This document shows, one piece after another, positions 37,434 to 46,942 of a DNA stretch of 64,000 nt. This DNA comes from Zestomonas insulae (GTDB lineage: Bacteria > Pseudomonadota > Gammaproteobacteria > Pseudomonadales > Pseudomonadaceae), in NCBI RefSeq assembly GCF_016901015.1, contig NZ_JAFEUP010000007.1, positions 62,001-126,000 of the forward strand, in the 5' to 3' direction. Within the stretch, counting starts at the first letter, position 1; each line of letters starts with the position of its first letter. The translations under genes and the position numbers were made by a program. The notes beneath the pieces were generated by a model. That model did not search any database and was not told where the DNA came from. It saw nothing but the letters and a program-made list of their open reading frames with translations.

Positions 37434-38899
37434 CAATCGATGCCCAGCTCCGCCCACAGCGCGTCGACGCGCTGCTTGACCGCCTCGTCCTGGACGATCG
37501 CCCGGCCCCATTCGCGGCTGGTCTCGCCCGGCCACTTGTGGGTGGCGTCGAGGCCCATCTTCGAGCCGAGGCCGGAGATCGGCGAGGCGAAGTCGAGGTA
37601 GTCGATCGGCGTGTTGTCGATCAGCACCGTGTCGCGTTTGGGGTCCATGCGCGTGGTGATCGCCCAGATCACGTCGTTCCAGTCGCGCGCATTGACGTCG
37701 TCGTCGGTGACGATGACGAACTTGGTGTACATGAACTGGCGCAGGAAGCTCCACACGCCGAGCATCACCCGCTTGGCGTGGCCGGGGTACTGCTTCTTGA
37801 TGGTCACTACCGCCAGGCGATACGAGCAGCCTTCCGGCGGCAGGTAGAAGTCGGTGATCTCCGGGAACTGCTTCTGCAGGATCGGCACGAACACTTCGTT
37901 GAGCGCCACCCCAAGCACCGCCGGCTCATCCGGTGGGCGGCCGGTGTAGGTGCTGTGGTAGATCGGCTTCTGCCGGCGGGTGATGCGCTCGACGGTGAAC
38001 ACCGGGAAGCGGTCGACCTCGTTGTAGTAGCCAGTGTGGTCGCCGTACGGGCCTTCGTCGGCCATCTCGCCGGGATGGATCACCCCTTCGAGGACGATCT
38101 CGGCACTGGCCGGCACCTGCAGGTCACTGCCGCGCGCCTTGACCAGCTCGGTGCGGTGGCCGCGCAGCAGGCCGGCGAAGGCGTATTCGGAGAGGCTGTC
38201 GGGCACCGGGGTGACCGCGCCGAGGATGGTCGCCGGATCGGCGCCGAGCGCCACGGCCACCGGGTACGGCTGGCCGGGAAACTTCTCGCACCAGTCGCGG
38301 AAATCCAGGGCGCCGCCGCGATGGCTGAGCCAGCGCATGATCACCTTGTTGCGGCCGATCACCTGCTGGCGATAGATACCGAGGTTCTGCCGGTCCTTGT
38401 TGGGGCCCTTGGTGATGGTCAGGCCCCAGGTGATCAGCGGGCCGACGTCGCCCGGCCAGCAGGTCTGCACCGGCAGCTTGCCGAGGTCGACATCGTCGCC
38501 CTCCTCGATCACTTCCTGGCACGGCGCATCCTTGAGCACCTTGGGTGCCATGGACAGGACCTTCTTGAAGATCGGCAGCTTCGACCAGGCGTCCTTGAGA
38601 CCCTTAGGCGGCTCCGGCTCCTTGAGGAAGGCCAGTAGCTTGCCGATCTCGCGCAGCTCGCCGACGTCCTCGGCGCCCATGCCCAGCGCCACGCGCTGCG
38701 GCGTGCCGAACAGGTTGCCGAGCACCGGCATATTGAAGCCGGTGGGATTCTCGAACAGCAGCGCCGGGCCGCCCTTGCGCAGGGTGCGGTCGCAGATTTC
38801 GGTCATGTCCAGCACCGGCGACACCGGCGTCTGGATACGCTTGAGCTCGCCGCGCTGCTCGAGCGCGCGGATAAAGTCGCGCAGGTCGCGATACTGCAT
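37433..38899 (-). CDS. ubiD: 4-hydroxy-3-polyprenylbenzoate decarboxylase
   Basis: Prenylated-FMN-dependent decarboxylase of ubiquinone synthesis. The 488-aa protein has LRDFIRALEQRGELKRI at the start, ADEGPYGDHTGYYN and the ETSREWGRAI C-terminal region of the UbiD family, which holds the active-site Glu and Arg residues. ATG 38899 (MQYRDLRDF) follows GAGG; the frame is open to 38926. A 243-base region without genes separates it from rho, containing the rho terminator at 38979-39002. Confidence 0.96.
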   Translation of the reverse strand: MQYRDLRDFIRALEQRGELKRIQTPVSPVLDMTEICDRTLRKGGPALLFENPTGFNMPVLGNLFGTPQRVALGMGAEDVGELREIGKLLAFLKEPEPPKGLKDAWSKLPIFKKVLSMAPKVLKDAPCQEVIEEGDDVDLGKLPVQTCWPGDVGPLITWGLTITKGPNKDRQNLGIYRQQVIGRNKVIMRWLSHRGGALDFRDWCEKFPGQPYPVAVALGADPATILGAVTPVPDSLSEYAFAGLLRGHRTELVKARGSDLQVPASAEIVLEGVIHPGEMADEGPYGDHTGYYNEVDRFPVFTVERITRRQKPIYHSTYTGRPPDEPAVLGVALNEVFVPILQKQFPEITDFYLPPEGCSYRLAVVTIKKQYPGHAKRVMLGVWSFLRQFMYTKFVIVTDDDVNARDWNDVIWAITTRMDPKRDTVLIDNTPIDYLDFASPISGLGSKMGLDATHKWPGETSREWGRAIVQDEAVKQRVDALWAELGID

Positions 38900-38978
38900 G
38901 CGAGGGCCTCGTAGGTCGGGGCGCAAAGTTTAGCGCCGAACTGGGGCATTCAGAAGGATGAGCGGACGCCAGATGTGC

Positions 38979-39002
38979 AAAAGCCGGGTTTCCCCGGCTT
39001 TT
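38979..39002 (-). terminator. Terminator after rho
   Basis: On the minus strand AAAAGCCGGG closes over a GAAA tetraloop onto CCCGGCTTTT, followed by GCAC. It lies 140 bases past the rho stop; no feature was seen between. Confidence 0.8.
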
Positions 39003-39142
39003 AGCGAACGACAATGGGACGTTCGGGAGCGTAGCGAGCGAAGGTCGGGCTAGGCAAAAATGGCCGAGGGAGCGGAATTTACATCTGTAAATGAGCATCC
39101 CGAAGCCATTTTTAACGCCGCATGACCGAGCGCAGTAGCTTC

Positions 39143-40402
<1,260 letters not shown>

Positions 40403-40553
40403 AGGAATGACGTAATGATGAAGGGGGAGGGAGAGAGCCGTGGGCTCAGAAGGCCGCGTCGCGGAAGAAGGCGACAGGATCGCGTACTTATTCGAGTTAG
40501 GAGTGCGTCGACGACGGCTTTTGGAAGGCAGCGGAGAAACCGTTGCGTGGCCG
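40403..40553 (-). promoter_or_regulatory. C-rich rho leader (possible rut site)
   Basis: In transcript sense the last 35 bases before the rho ATG hold 17 C and a single G (CTCTCTCCCTCCCCCTTC and following), the composition of a Rho-utilisation site. It also lacks a ribosome-binding site. rho is autoregulated at its leader in E. coli, so this is a plausible feedback element here. Confidence 0.55.
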
Positions 40554-40583
40554 AATTTAGCACCGCCATCAGGCGCCCGTCTA
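40554..40583 (-). promoter_or_regulatory. Candidate rho promoter
   Basis: Minus strand TAGACG, an 18-base spacer and TAAATT, immediately below the trxA terminator. It would produce a leader of about 145 bases. Confidence 0.4.
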
Positions 40584-40597
40584 GTCTCTGCGCCATG

Positions 40598-40625
40598 AAA
40601 AAGCCCCGCATTGCGCGGGGCTTTT
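40598..40625 (-). terminator. Terminator after trxA
   Basis: On the minus strand GCCCCGC and GCGGGGC pair around a five-base loop, flanked by an A-run and followed by CTTTTTCATG. It lies 11 bases after the trxA stop and separates trxA from rho. Confidence 0.88.
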
Positions 40626-40635
40626 GGGCGACGCT

Positions 40636-40962
40636 TTAGATATTGGCGTCGAGGAAGGCTGCCAGCTGCGATTTCGACAGCGCACCGACCTTGGTCGCTT
40701 CGACGTTGCCGCCTTTGAACAGCATCAGCGTCGGGATACCACGCACGCCGTATTTCGGCGGGGTTTCCTGGTTTTCGTCGATGTTCAGCTTGCAGACTTT
40801 CAGTTTGCCTTGGTAGGTCTGGGCGATCTCGTCCAGCACCGGGGCGATCATCTTGCACGGGCCGCACCACTCGGCCCAGTAGTCGACCAGCACCGGGCCA
40901 TTCGCCTGGAGCACTTCCTGGTCGAAGCTGGAATCGCTGACGTTGGTGATGAGTTCGCTCAT
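40636..40962 (-). CDS. trxA: Thioredoxin
   Basis: The 108-aa general disulfide reductase of the cytoplasm. The active site WAEWCGPCKM and the cis-proline segment RGIPTLMLF are both intact. ATG 40962 (MSELITNVSD) follows GGAGAGA; the frame extends to 41106 in non-family sequence. The trxA-rho neighbourhood is conserved in gammaproteobacteria. Confidence 0.98.
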   Translation of the reverse strand: MSELITNVSDSSFDQEVLQANGPVLVDYWAEWCGPCKMIAPVLDEIAQTYQGKLKVCKLNIDENQETPPKYGVRGIPTLMLFKGGNVEATKVGALSKSQLAAFLDANI

Positions 40963-41309
40963 GAAATCTCTCCGTGGGGCTCGGAAGCAAAAAGTGGCGC
41001 CATCATAGCCCGGCTTGGCGGTGGCCGAAAGGCGCCGGCGATTGAGCTTGGCTATGGCCTCCATTGCATATAAAGCCGAACCGAGGAGCCTGGCAAGCTG
41101 ACGCACGGTGCCGCCACGGGACTGTCACACAGCGCGCGGCAGAATGTCGCAACCCGGTTTGCCGAGCCCTGCGGACCCTGCCCGTGCCCCCTCGCAGTCA
41201 CCTCCCCGCCCACGACGCGCCGCCCAGCGGTACGCCCGTACCGCGCTTCGCGTTGGCGTTGCTGGCCTATCATGGCAGGATGTCGCGGTTCCGCATCGAG
41301 ACCCAGCCC
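40963..41309. other. Divergent trxA-ppx intergenic region
   Basis: 347 bases with no gene I can support. It holds a trxA promoter candidate at 41067-41096. The ppx frame is open through most of it (from 41064), and an ATG at 41280 could lengthen Ppx by ten residues. Confidence 0.6.
41067..41096 (-). promoter_or_regulatory. Candidate trxA promoter
   Basis: Minus strand TTGCCA, 18-base spacer, TATATG. The leader to the trxA ATG would be about 100 bases. Confidence 0.45.
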
Positions 41310-42812
41310 ATGCCGCAAAGCGCAGTCAAAGACTTCCCCCTCATCGCCGCCATCGATCTGGGCTCGAACAGCTTCCACATCGTCCTGGCCAAGGCCGATC
41401 ACGGCGAGATTCGCATCCTGGAGCGGCTCGGGGAGAAGGTGCAGCTGGCCGCCGGGATCGACGAACAGCGCCTGCTCAGCGAGGACGCCATGCAGCGCGG
41501 CCTCGACTGCCTGCGCCGTTTCGCCCAACTGATCAACGGTCTGCCGCAGGGTTCGGTGCGCGTGGTCGGCACCAACGCGCTGCGCGAGGCGCGCAACCGC
41601 GGCGAGTTCATCCGCCGCGCCGAGGAAGTGCTCGGCCACCCGGTGGAAGTCATCTCCGGTCGTGAAGAAGCGCGCCTGATCCACCTCGGCGTCTCGCACA
41701 CCCTCGCCGACACCCCCGGCAAGCGCCTGGTGGTCGACATCGGCGGCGGCAGCACCGAGTTCATCATCGGCTATCGCTTCGAGCCGCTGCTGCGCGAGAG
41801 CCTGCAGATGGGCTGCGTGAGCTTCACCCAGCGCTATTTCAAGGACGGCAAGATCACCCCGGCGCGCTACGCCCAGGCCTACACCGCGGCACGCCTCGAG
41901 TTGATGGGCATCGAGCAGGGCCTGCGTCGACTGGCCTGGCAGGAAGCCATCGGCGCCTCCGGGACCATCCGCGCAGTCGGGCTGGCCAGCAAGGCCGGCG
42001 GCTTCGGCAGCGGCGAGATCACCCCGGACGGCATCGCCTGGCTGAAGCGCAAGTTGTTCAAGCTAGGCGACGCCGACAAGCTCGACCTCGACGGCATCAA
42101 GCCGGACCGCCGGGCGATCTTCCCGGCCGGCCTGGCGATCATGGAAGCGATCTTCGATGCGCTGGAACTGCAGCGCATGGACCACTGCGAAGGTGCGCTG
42201 CGCGAAGGCGTGCTATACGACCTGCTTGGCCGCCATTCCCACGAGGATGTGCGCGAACGCACCCTCGGCGCGCTGATGGAGCGCTACCACGTCGATCAGG
42301 AACAGGCCGCGCGGGTCGAGGCCAAGGCGCTCTCGGCGCTGGACAAGGTCGCCGCGGCCTGGGGCCTGGACGACGCCTGGCACCATGAGCTGCTCAGCTG
42401 GGCGGCGCGGGTCCACGAGTTGGGCCTGGACATCGCCCACTACCACTACCACAAGCACGGCGCCTACCTGATCGAGCACTCCGACCTGGCCGGTTTCTCG
42501 CGCCAGGACCAGCTGATGCTGGCGCTGCTGGTGCGCGGCCATCGGCGCAACATCCCCAAGGATCGCTTCGACGAGTTCGGCGACGAAGGCCAGCAGCTGA
42601 TCCGCCTGTGCGTGCTGCTGCGCTTCGCGATCCTCTTCCACCACATCCGTGGCGGCCAGGAAATGCCCGCGGTGCAGCTGCAGGCCGGCGCCAACAGTCT
42701 CGATGTGGTGTTCCCCGACGGCTGGCTGCAGGCCAATCCGCTGACCCAGGCCGACTTCGAGCAGGAAGCCGACTGGCTCAAGCGCATCGGCTTCACCCTC
42801 AGCGTGCACTGA
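41310..42812 (+). CDS. ppx: Exopolyphosphatase
   Basis: A 500-aa Ppx/GppA-family enzyme that releases phosphate from the ends of polyphosphate chains. The N-terminal actin-like ATPase fold shows IAAIDLGSNSFHIVLA and VVDIGGGSTEFIIG; the C-terminal part is an HD-type helical domain (WAARVHELGLDIAHYHYHKH). I chose ATG 41310 (MPQSAVKDFPLIAAIDLG) by likeness to the P. aeruginosa protein; ATG 41280 is an alternative. It converges with ppk, so synthesis and breakdown of polyphosphate are encoded side by side. Confidence 0.95.
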   Translation: MPQSAVKDFPLIAAIDLGSNSFHIVLAKADHGEIRILERLGEKVQLAAGIDEQRLLSEDAMQRGLDCLRRFAQLINGLPQGSVRVVGTNALREARNRGEFIRRAEEVLGHPVEVISGREEARLIHLGVSHTLADTPGKRLVVDIGGGSTEFIIGYRFEPLLRESLQMGCVSFTQRYFKDGKITPARYAQAYTAARLELMGIEQGLRRLAWQEAIGASGTIRAVGLASKAGGFGSGEITPDGIAWLKRKLFKLGDADKLDLDGIKPDRRAIFPAGLAIMEAIFDALELQRMDHCEGALREGVLYDLLGRHSHEDVRERTLGALMERYHVDQEQAARVEAKALSALDKVAAAWGLDDAWHHELLSWAARVHELGLDIAHYHYHKHGAYLIEHSDLAGFSRQDQLMLALLVRGHRRNIPKDRFDEFGDEGQQLIRLCVLLRFAILFHHIRGGQEMPAVQLQAGANSLDVVFPDGWLQANPLTQADFEQEADWLKRIGFTLSVH

Positions 42813-42817
42813 GCGCC

Positions 42818-42838
42818 GCGCGGGCCCTGCGCCCGCGC
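42818..42838. terminator. Hairpin between ppx and ppk
   Basis: GCGCGGGC and GCCCGCGC form an eight-pair stem with a five-base loop between the converging stops. There is no T-run, so termination strength is doubtful. Confidence 0.35.
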
Positions 42839-42849
42839 CGCCCTGCCCC

Positions 42850-45090
42850 TCAGCGGGTGCTGATCACCGGCGCGGTGAGCTTGTCGAACAGCGCCTGCTG
42901 CGCGTTGCGCGCGTTCTGGTTGCCGGTCGGGCTGTTGCGCAGGTAGCGGCCGTCGGGCTGCAGCTGCCAGCTGTGGGTGTTGTCGCTGAGGTAGGCCTCG
43001 AGCTCCTTCTTCACCCGCAGAATGAGTTTCTTGCCTTCCACCGGGAAACAGGTCTCGACTCGCTTGTCGAGGTTGCGCTCCATCCAGTCGGCGCTGGACA
43101 GGTAGAGCTGCTCGTCGCCGTCGTTGTGGAAGTAGTAGATGCGCGTGTGCTCGAGGAAACGGCCGATGATCGAGCGTACCTGGATGTTGTGCGACACCCC
43201 CGGCACGCCCGGACGCAGGCAGCACATGCCGCGCACCACCAGGTCGATCTTCACCCCGGCCTGACTGGCCTTGTACAGCGCACGGATGATCTTCGCATCG
43301 GTCAGCGCGTTGAACTTGGCCATTATGTGCGCCGGCTTGCCTTCGCTGGCGTGCTGGGTCTCGCGGGCGATCATGTCGAGGATGCCCTTCTTCAGGGTGA
43401 ACGGCGCATGCAGGAGCTTTTTCATGCGCAGCGTCTTGCCCATGCCGATCAACTGGCTGAACAGCTTGGAGACGTCCTCGCCGAGCGCCACGTCGGCAGT
43501 CAGCAGGCTGTAGTCGGTGTACAGGCGGGCGTTGCCGGCGTGGTAGTTGCCGGTGCCGAGGTGCGCGTAGCGGCGCAGCTCGCCGTTCTCGCGGCGCAGG
43601 ATGAGGATCATCTTGGCGTGGGTCTTGAAGCCGACCACGCCGTAGATCACCACCGCGCCGGCGGCCTGCAGACGGCTGGCCAGCTGCAGGTTGGACTCTT
43701 CGTCGAAGCGCGCGCGCAATTCGATCACCGCGGTGACCTCCTTGCCGTTGCGCGCCGCCTCGACCAGCGCGTCGACGATCTCCGAGTTGGCCCCGGCGCG
43801 ATACAGGGTCTGCTTGATCGCCAGCACGTTGGGGTCCTTGGCGGCCTGGCGCAGCAGATCGACCACCGGGGTGAACGACTCGAACGGGTGGAGCAGCAGC
43901 ACGTCCTGCTTGCCGATCACGTTGAAGATGTTCTCGGCGTTCTGCAGCAGCTTGGGGATCACCGGGGTGAACGGCTTGTTCTGCAACTCCGGATGGCTGT
44001 CCAGGCCGGTGATGCTGAACAGGCGAGTCAGATTGACCGGGCCGTTGACCCGATACAGCTCGCTGTCGCTGAGGTTGAACTGCTTGAGCAGGTAGTCGGA
44101 CAGGTGCGCCGGGCAGGTGTCGACCACCTCGAGGCGCACGCCGTCACCGTAACGGCGCGAGAACAGCTCGCCGCGCAGCGCGCGGGCCAGATCCTCGACG
44201 TCCTCGGTGTCCACCGACAGGTCGGCGTTGCGGGTCAGGCGGAACTGGTAGCAACCCTTGACCTTCATCCCAGGGAACAGGTCGTCGGCGTGGGCGTGGA
44301 TCATCGACGAGAGGAACACGTAGTTGTCGCCCGGGCCGCTGATCTCTTCCGGCACCTTGATGATGCGCGGCAGCAAGCGCGGCGCCGGGATGATCGCCAG
44401 ACCGGAGTCGCGGCCGAAGGCGTCGATGCCTTCCAGCTCGACGATGAAGTTCAGGCTCTTGTTCACCAGCAGGGGGAACGGGTGGGTCGGGTCGAGGCCG
44501 ATCGGGGTGATGATCGGCGCGATTTCGTCGCGGAAGTAGCGGCGTACCCAGGCCTTGAGCTTGGCAGTCCAGAAGCGCCGGCGGATGAAGTTGATCTGGT
44601 GCTTGGCCAGCGCCGGGAACAGCACGTCGTTGAGGATTGCGTACTGGCGACCGACCTGCTCGTGCACCAGCTCGCTGATCCGCGCCAGCGCCTGATGCGG
44701 CTGCAGGCCGTCGGCGCCGGCCTGCTCACGGGCGAAGGTGATCTGCTTCTTCAGCCCGGCGACGCGGATCTCGAAAAATTCGTCGAGGTTGCTGGAGAAG
44801 ATCAGCAGGAACTTCAGCCGCTCGAGCAACGGGTAGGACTCGTCCAGCGCCTGCTCCAGCACGCGGATATTGAACTTCAGCTGCGACAGCTCGCGATGGA
44901 TGTACAGGCTGCTGTCATCCAGGCTGGGGATCGCCAGCGGCGCCGCGACCGGCTCCGCCGCGGCGCTCTCCGCCACCGGGGCGGGTGCCGGCGCGACTGT
45001 CTCGGCGTCGTCGAGCGGCTGCTCGATTAGGGCCGGCTCCAGGGCTTCGGCCTGGCTCAAATCCGTATCAGTGAGTCCTGCGGTATTCAT
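42850..45090 (-). CDS. ppk: Polyphosphate kinase 1
   Basis: A 746-aa PPK1 enzyme that makes inorganic polyphosphate from ATP reversibly. After an unusual Ala/Glu/Pro-rich N-terminal extension of about 55 residues come the four PPK1 domains: SLYIHRELSQLKFNIRVLEQ, then the phospholipase-D-like halves. The phospho-histidine site KTHAKMILILRRE and the second His motif RYAHLGTGNYH are present. E. coli PPK1 is 688 aa, so the extra length is N-terminal. It starts 20 bases below the hemB stop, so it may be in the same transcript. Confidence 0.96.
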   Translation of the reverse strand: MNTAGLTDTDLSQAEALEPALIEQPLDDAETVAPAPAPVAESAAAEPVAAPLAIPSLDDSSLYIHRELSQLKFNIRVLEQALDESYPLLERLKFLLIFSSNLDEFFEIRVAGLKKQITFAREQAGADGLQPHQALARISELVHEQVGRQYAILNDVLFPALAKHQINFIRRRFWTAKLKAWVRRYFRDEIAPIITPIGLDPTHPFPLLVNKSLNFIVELEGIDAFGRDSGLAIIPAPRLLPRIIKVPEEISGPGDNYVFLSSMIHAHADDLFPGMKVKGCYQFRLTRNADLSVDTEDVEDLARALRGELFSRRYGDGVRLEVVDTCPAHLSDYLLKQFNLSDSELYRVNGPVNLTRLFSITGLDSHPELQNKPFTPVIPKLLQNAENIFNVIGKQDVLLLHPFESFTPVVDLLRQAAKDPNVLAIKQTLYRAGANSEIVDALVEAARNGKEVTAVIELRARFDEESNLQLASRLQAAGAVVIYGVVGFKTHAKMILILRRENGELRRYAHLGTGNYHAGNARLYTDYSLLTADVALGEDVSKLFSQLIGMGKTLRMKKLLHAPFTLKKGILDMIARETQHASEGKPAHIMAKFNALTDAKIIRALYKASQAGVKIDLVVRGMCCLRPGVPGVSHNIQVRSIIGRFLEHTRIYYFHNDGDEQLYLSSADWMERNLDKRVETCFPVEGKKLILRVKKELEAYLSDNTHSWQLQPDGRYLRNSPTGNQNARNAQQALFDKLTAPVISTR

Positions 45091-45110
45091 CGAATCCTTC
45101 CCGGGGCGAA

Positions 45111-46124
45111 CTAGTGCCCCTGTTGCAACAGTTCAGCCGCACGCGCGGCGAAGTAAGTGAGGATGCCATCGGCGCCGGCGCGTTTGAAGGCGGTCAGCGA
45201 TTCGAGGATCACCGCCTCGCTGAGCCAGCCGTTCTGGATCGCCGCCATGTGCATGGCGTACTCGCCGCTGACCTGGTAGACAAAGGTCGGCACGCGAAAT
45301 TCCGCTTTGACCCGGTGCAGGATGTCGAGGTACGGCATGCCCGGCTTGACCATCACCATGTCGGCGCCTTCGGCGAGGTCGGTGGCCACTTCGTGGAGCG
45401 CCTCGTCGCTGTTCGCCGGGTCCATCTGGTAGCTGGCCTTGTTGGCCTTGCCGAGGTTGGCCGCCGAGCCGACCGCGTCGCGGAACGGCCCGTAGTAGGC
45501 GCTGGCGTACTTGGCCGAGTAGGCCATGATGCGCACGTTGCTGTGGTCGGCCAGTTCGAGCGCTTCGCGGATCGCCTGGATGCGGCCGTCCATCATGTCC
45601 GACGGGGCGACCACCTGGGCGCCGGCGGCGGCGTGCGACAGCGCCTGCTTGACCAGCGCGTCGACGGTGATGTCGTTCTGCACGTAGCCGTCGTCATCGA
45701 GGATGCCGTCCTGGCCGTGGGTGGTGAACGGGTCGAGGGCCACGTCGGCGATCACCCCCAGCTCCGGGAAGCGCGCACGCAGGGCACGGATCGCGCGCTG
45801 GGCGATGCCCTCCGGGTTCCACGCCTCGGCGCCGTCGAGGGACTTCTTGTCCAGCGGCGTGACCGGGAACAGCGCCAGCGCCGGAATGCCCAGCGCCACC
45901 CACTTCTCCGCCGCCTCGAGCAGCAGGTCGATCGACAGCCGCTCAACGCCCGGCATCGACGCCACTTCCTCGCGGCGGTTCTCGCCGTCGAGGACGAACA
46001 CCGGCAGGATCAGGTCGTCGACGCTGAGGCGGCTCTCGCGCACCAAACGGCGGGAAAACTCATCACGACGGTTGCGGCGCAGGCGGGTGGCGGGGAACAG
46101 GCGGTTGGCGGGGGTAAAGCTCAC
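45111..46124 (-). CDS. hemB: Delta-aminolevulinic acid dehydratase (porphobilinogen synthase)
   Basis: Condenses two 5-aminolevulinate into porphobilinogen, the second common step of heme synthesis. The 337-aa protein has the two active-site lysines in MAYSAKYASAYYGPFRDA and MVMVKPGMPYLDI, and the VAPSDMMDGRI motif. GTG 46124 (MSFTPANR) has GGAG at six bases and matches P. aeruginosa HemB; the frame is open to 46280. Like the pseudomonad enzyme it shows an Asp-rich metal-site pattern without the zinc cysteines, fitting a magnesium-dependent type. hemC and hemD lie at the other end of the window. Confidence 0.97.
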   Translation of the reverse strand: MSFTPANRLFPATRLRRNRRDEFSRRLVRESRLSVDDLILPVFVLDGENRREEVASMPGVERLSIDLLLEAAEKWVALGIPALALFPVTPLDKKSLDGAEAWNPEGIAQRAIRALRARFPELGVIADVALDPFTTHGQDGILDDDGYVQNDITVDALVKQALSHAAAGAQVVAPSDMMDGRIQAIREALELADHSNVRIMAYSAKYASAYYGPFRDAVGSAANLGKANKASYQMDPANSDEALHEVATDLAEGADMVMVKPGMPYLDILHRVKAEFRVPTFVYQVSGEYAMHMAAIQNGWLSEAVILESLTAFKRAGADGILTYFAARAAELLQQGH

Positions 46125-46354
46125 GACAGACTCCAGGGCCCGCACGGGCGGGCGAGTGTGACAGTTATAGGCGGCCATTATGACGAAAGTATGAAGGTGG
46201 CGCCGCCGGTGCGACCGGAGGCCGCAGCCGCCGGCCTGCCGCGCTACCCCTGTCAGGTCGACCGCGTTCGCTAACCGCAAGTCACAGTTGTGTGCTTTGC
46301 CCTATTGGGCGGCGCGGGTTAGGCTGCGCGTTCATTTCGCTGCCCGCGCTGACG

Positions 46355-46942
46355 ATGCTCCAACAATTCCTGCAGGACTTCGGCTATTTCGCCCTGTTTC
46401 TCGGCACCTTCTTCGAGGGCGAGACCATTCTGGTGCTGGCCGGCTTCCTGGCGTTCCGCGGTTACATGGACATCAACTGGGTGGTCGCCACGGCGTTCTT
46501 CGGCAGCTACGCCGGCGACCAGCTGTGGTACTACCTGGGTCGCCACAAGGGCCGCGAGATCCTCGCCCGCAAGCCGCGGTGGCAGGCCATGGGCGACAAG
46601 GCATTGCGCTACGTGCACAAGCACCCGGACCTGTGGGTGCTGAGCTTTCGCTTCGTCTACGGGCTGCGCACGGTGATGCCGGTGGCGATCGGTCTGTCCG
46701 GCTACCCACCGCTGCGCTACCTGATCCTCAACGGCATCGGCGCGATCGTCTGGGCGCTGGCCCTGGGCCTGGCCGCATTCCACTTCGGCACAGTGCTCGA
46801 GGGCGTGCTCGGCAACGTCAAGAAATACGAGCTGTGGGTGCTCGGAGGGCTGCTCGCGCTCGGCGCGGTGCTCTGGCTACGCCGCCGCCTGCGCACCGCC
46901 CGCGAAGCCGCCGCGGCCGAGCCCGGCGACGAGCAGCGCTAG
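46355..46942 (+). CDS. DedA family membrane protein
   Basis: A 195-aa inner-membrane protein with about five hydrophobic segments. Family marks include FEGETILVLAGFLAFRG, the GSYAGDQLWYYLGR motif and FRFVYGLRTVMPVAIGLS, the basic-residue segments needed in DedA proteins. DedA proteins move undecaprenyl phosphate or other lipids and affect membrane potential and antibiotic resistance. ATG 46355 (MLQQFLQDFG) is chosen; the frame opens at 46292. The gene is divergent from hemB and its stop overlaps that of the next gene. Confidence 0.93.
   Translation: MLQQFLQDFGYFALFLGTFFEGETILVLAGFLAFRGYMDINWVVATAFFGSYAGDQLWYYLGRHKGREILARKPRWQAMGDKALRYVHKHPDLWVLSFRFVYGLRTVMPVAIGLSGYPPLRYLILNGIGAIVWALALGLAAFHFGTVLEGVLGNVKKYELWVLGGLLALGAVLWLRRRLRTAREAAAAEPGDEQR

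Noticed and set aside
42973..45030. 685-codon frame opposite ppk
   Set aside because: A shadow of ppk with no domain or ribosome-binding site.
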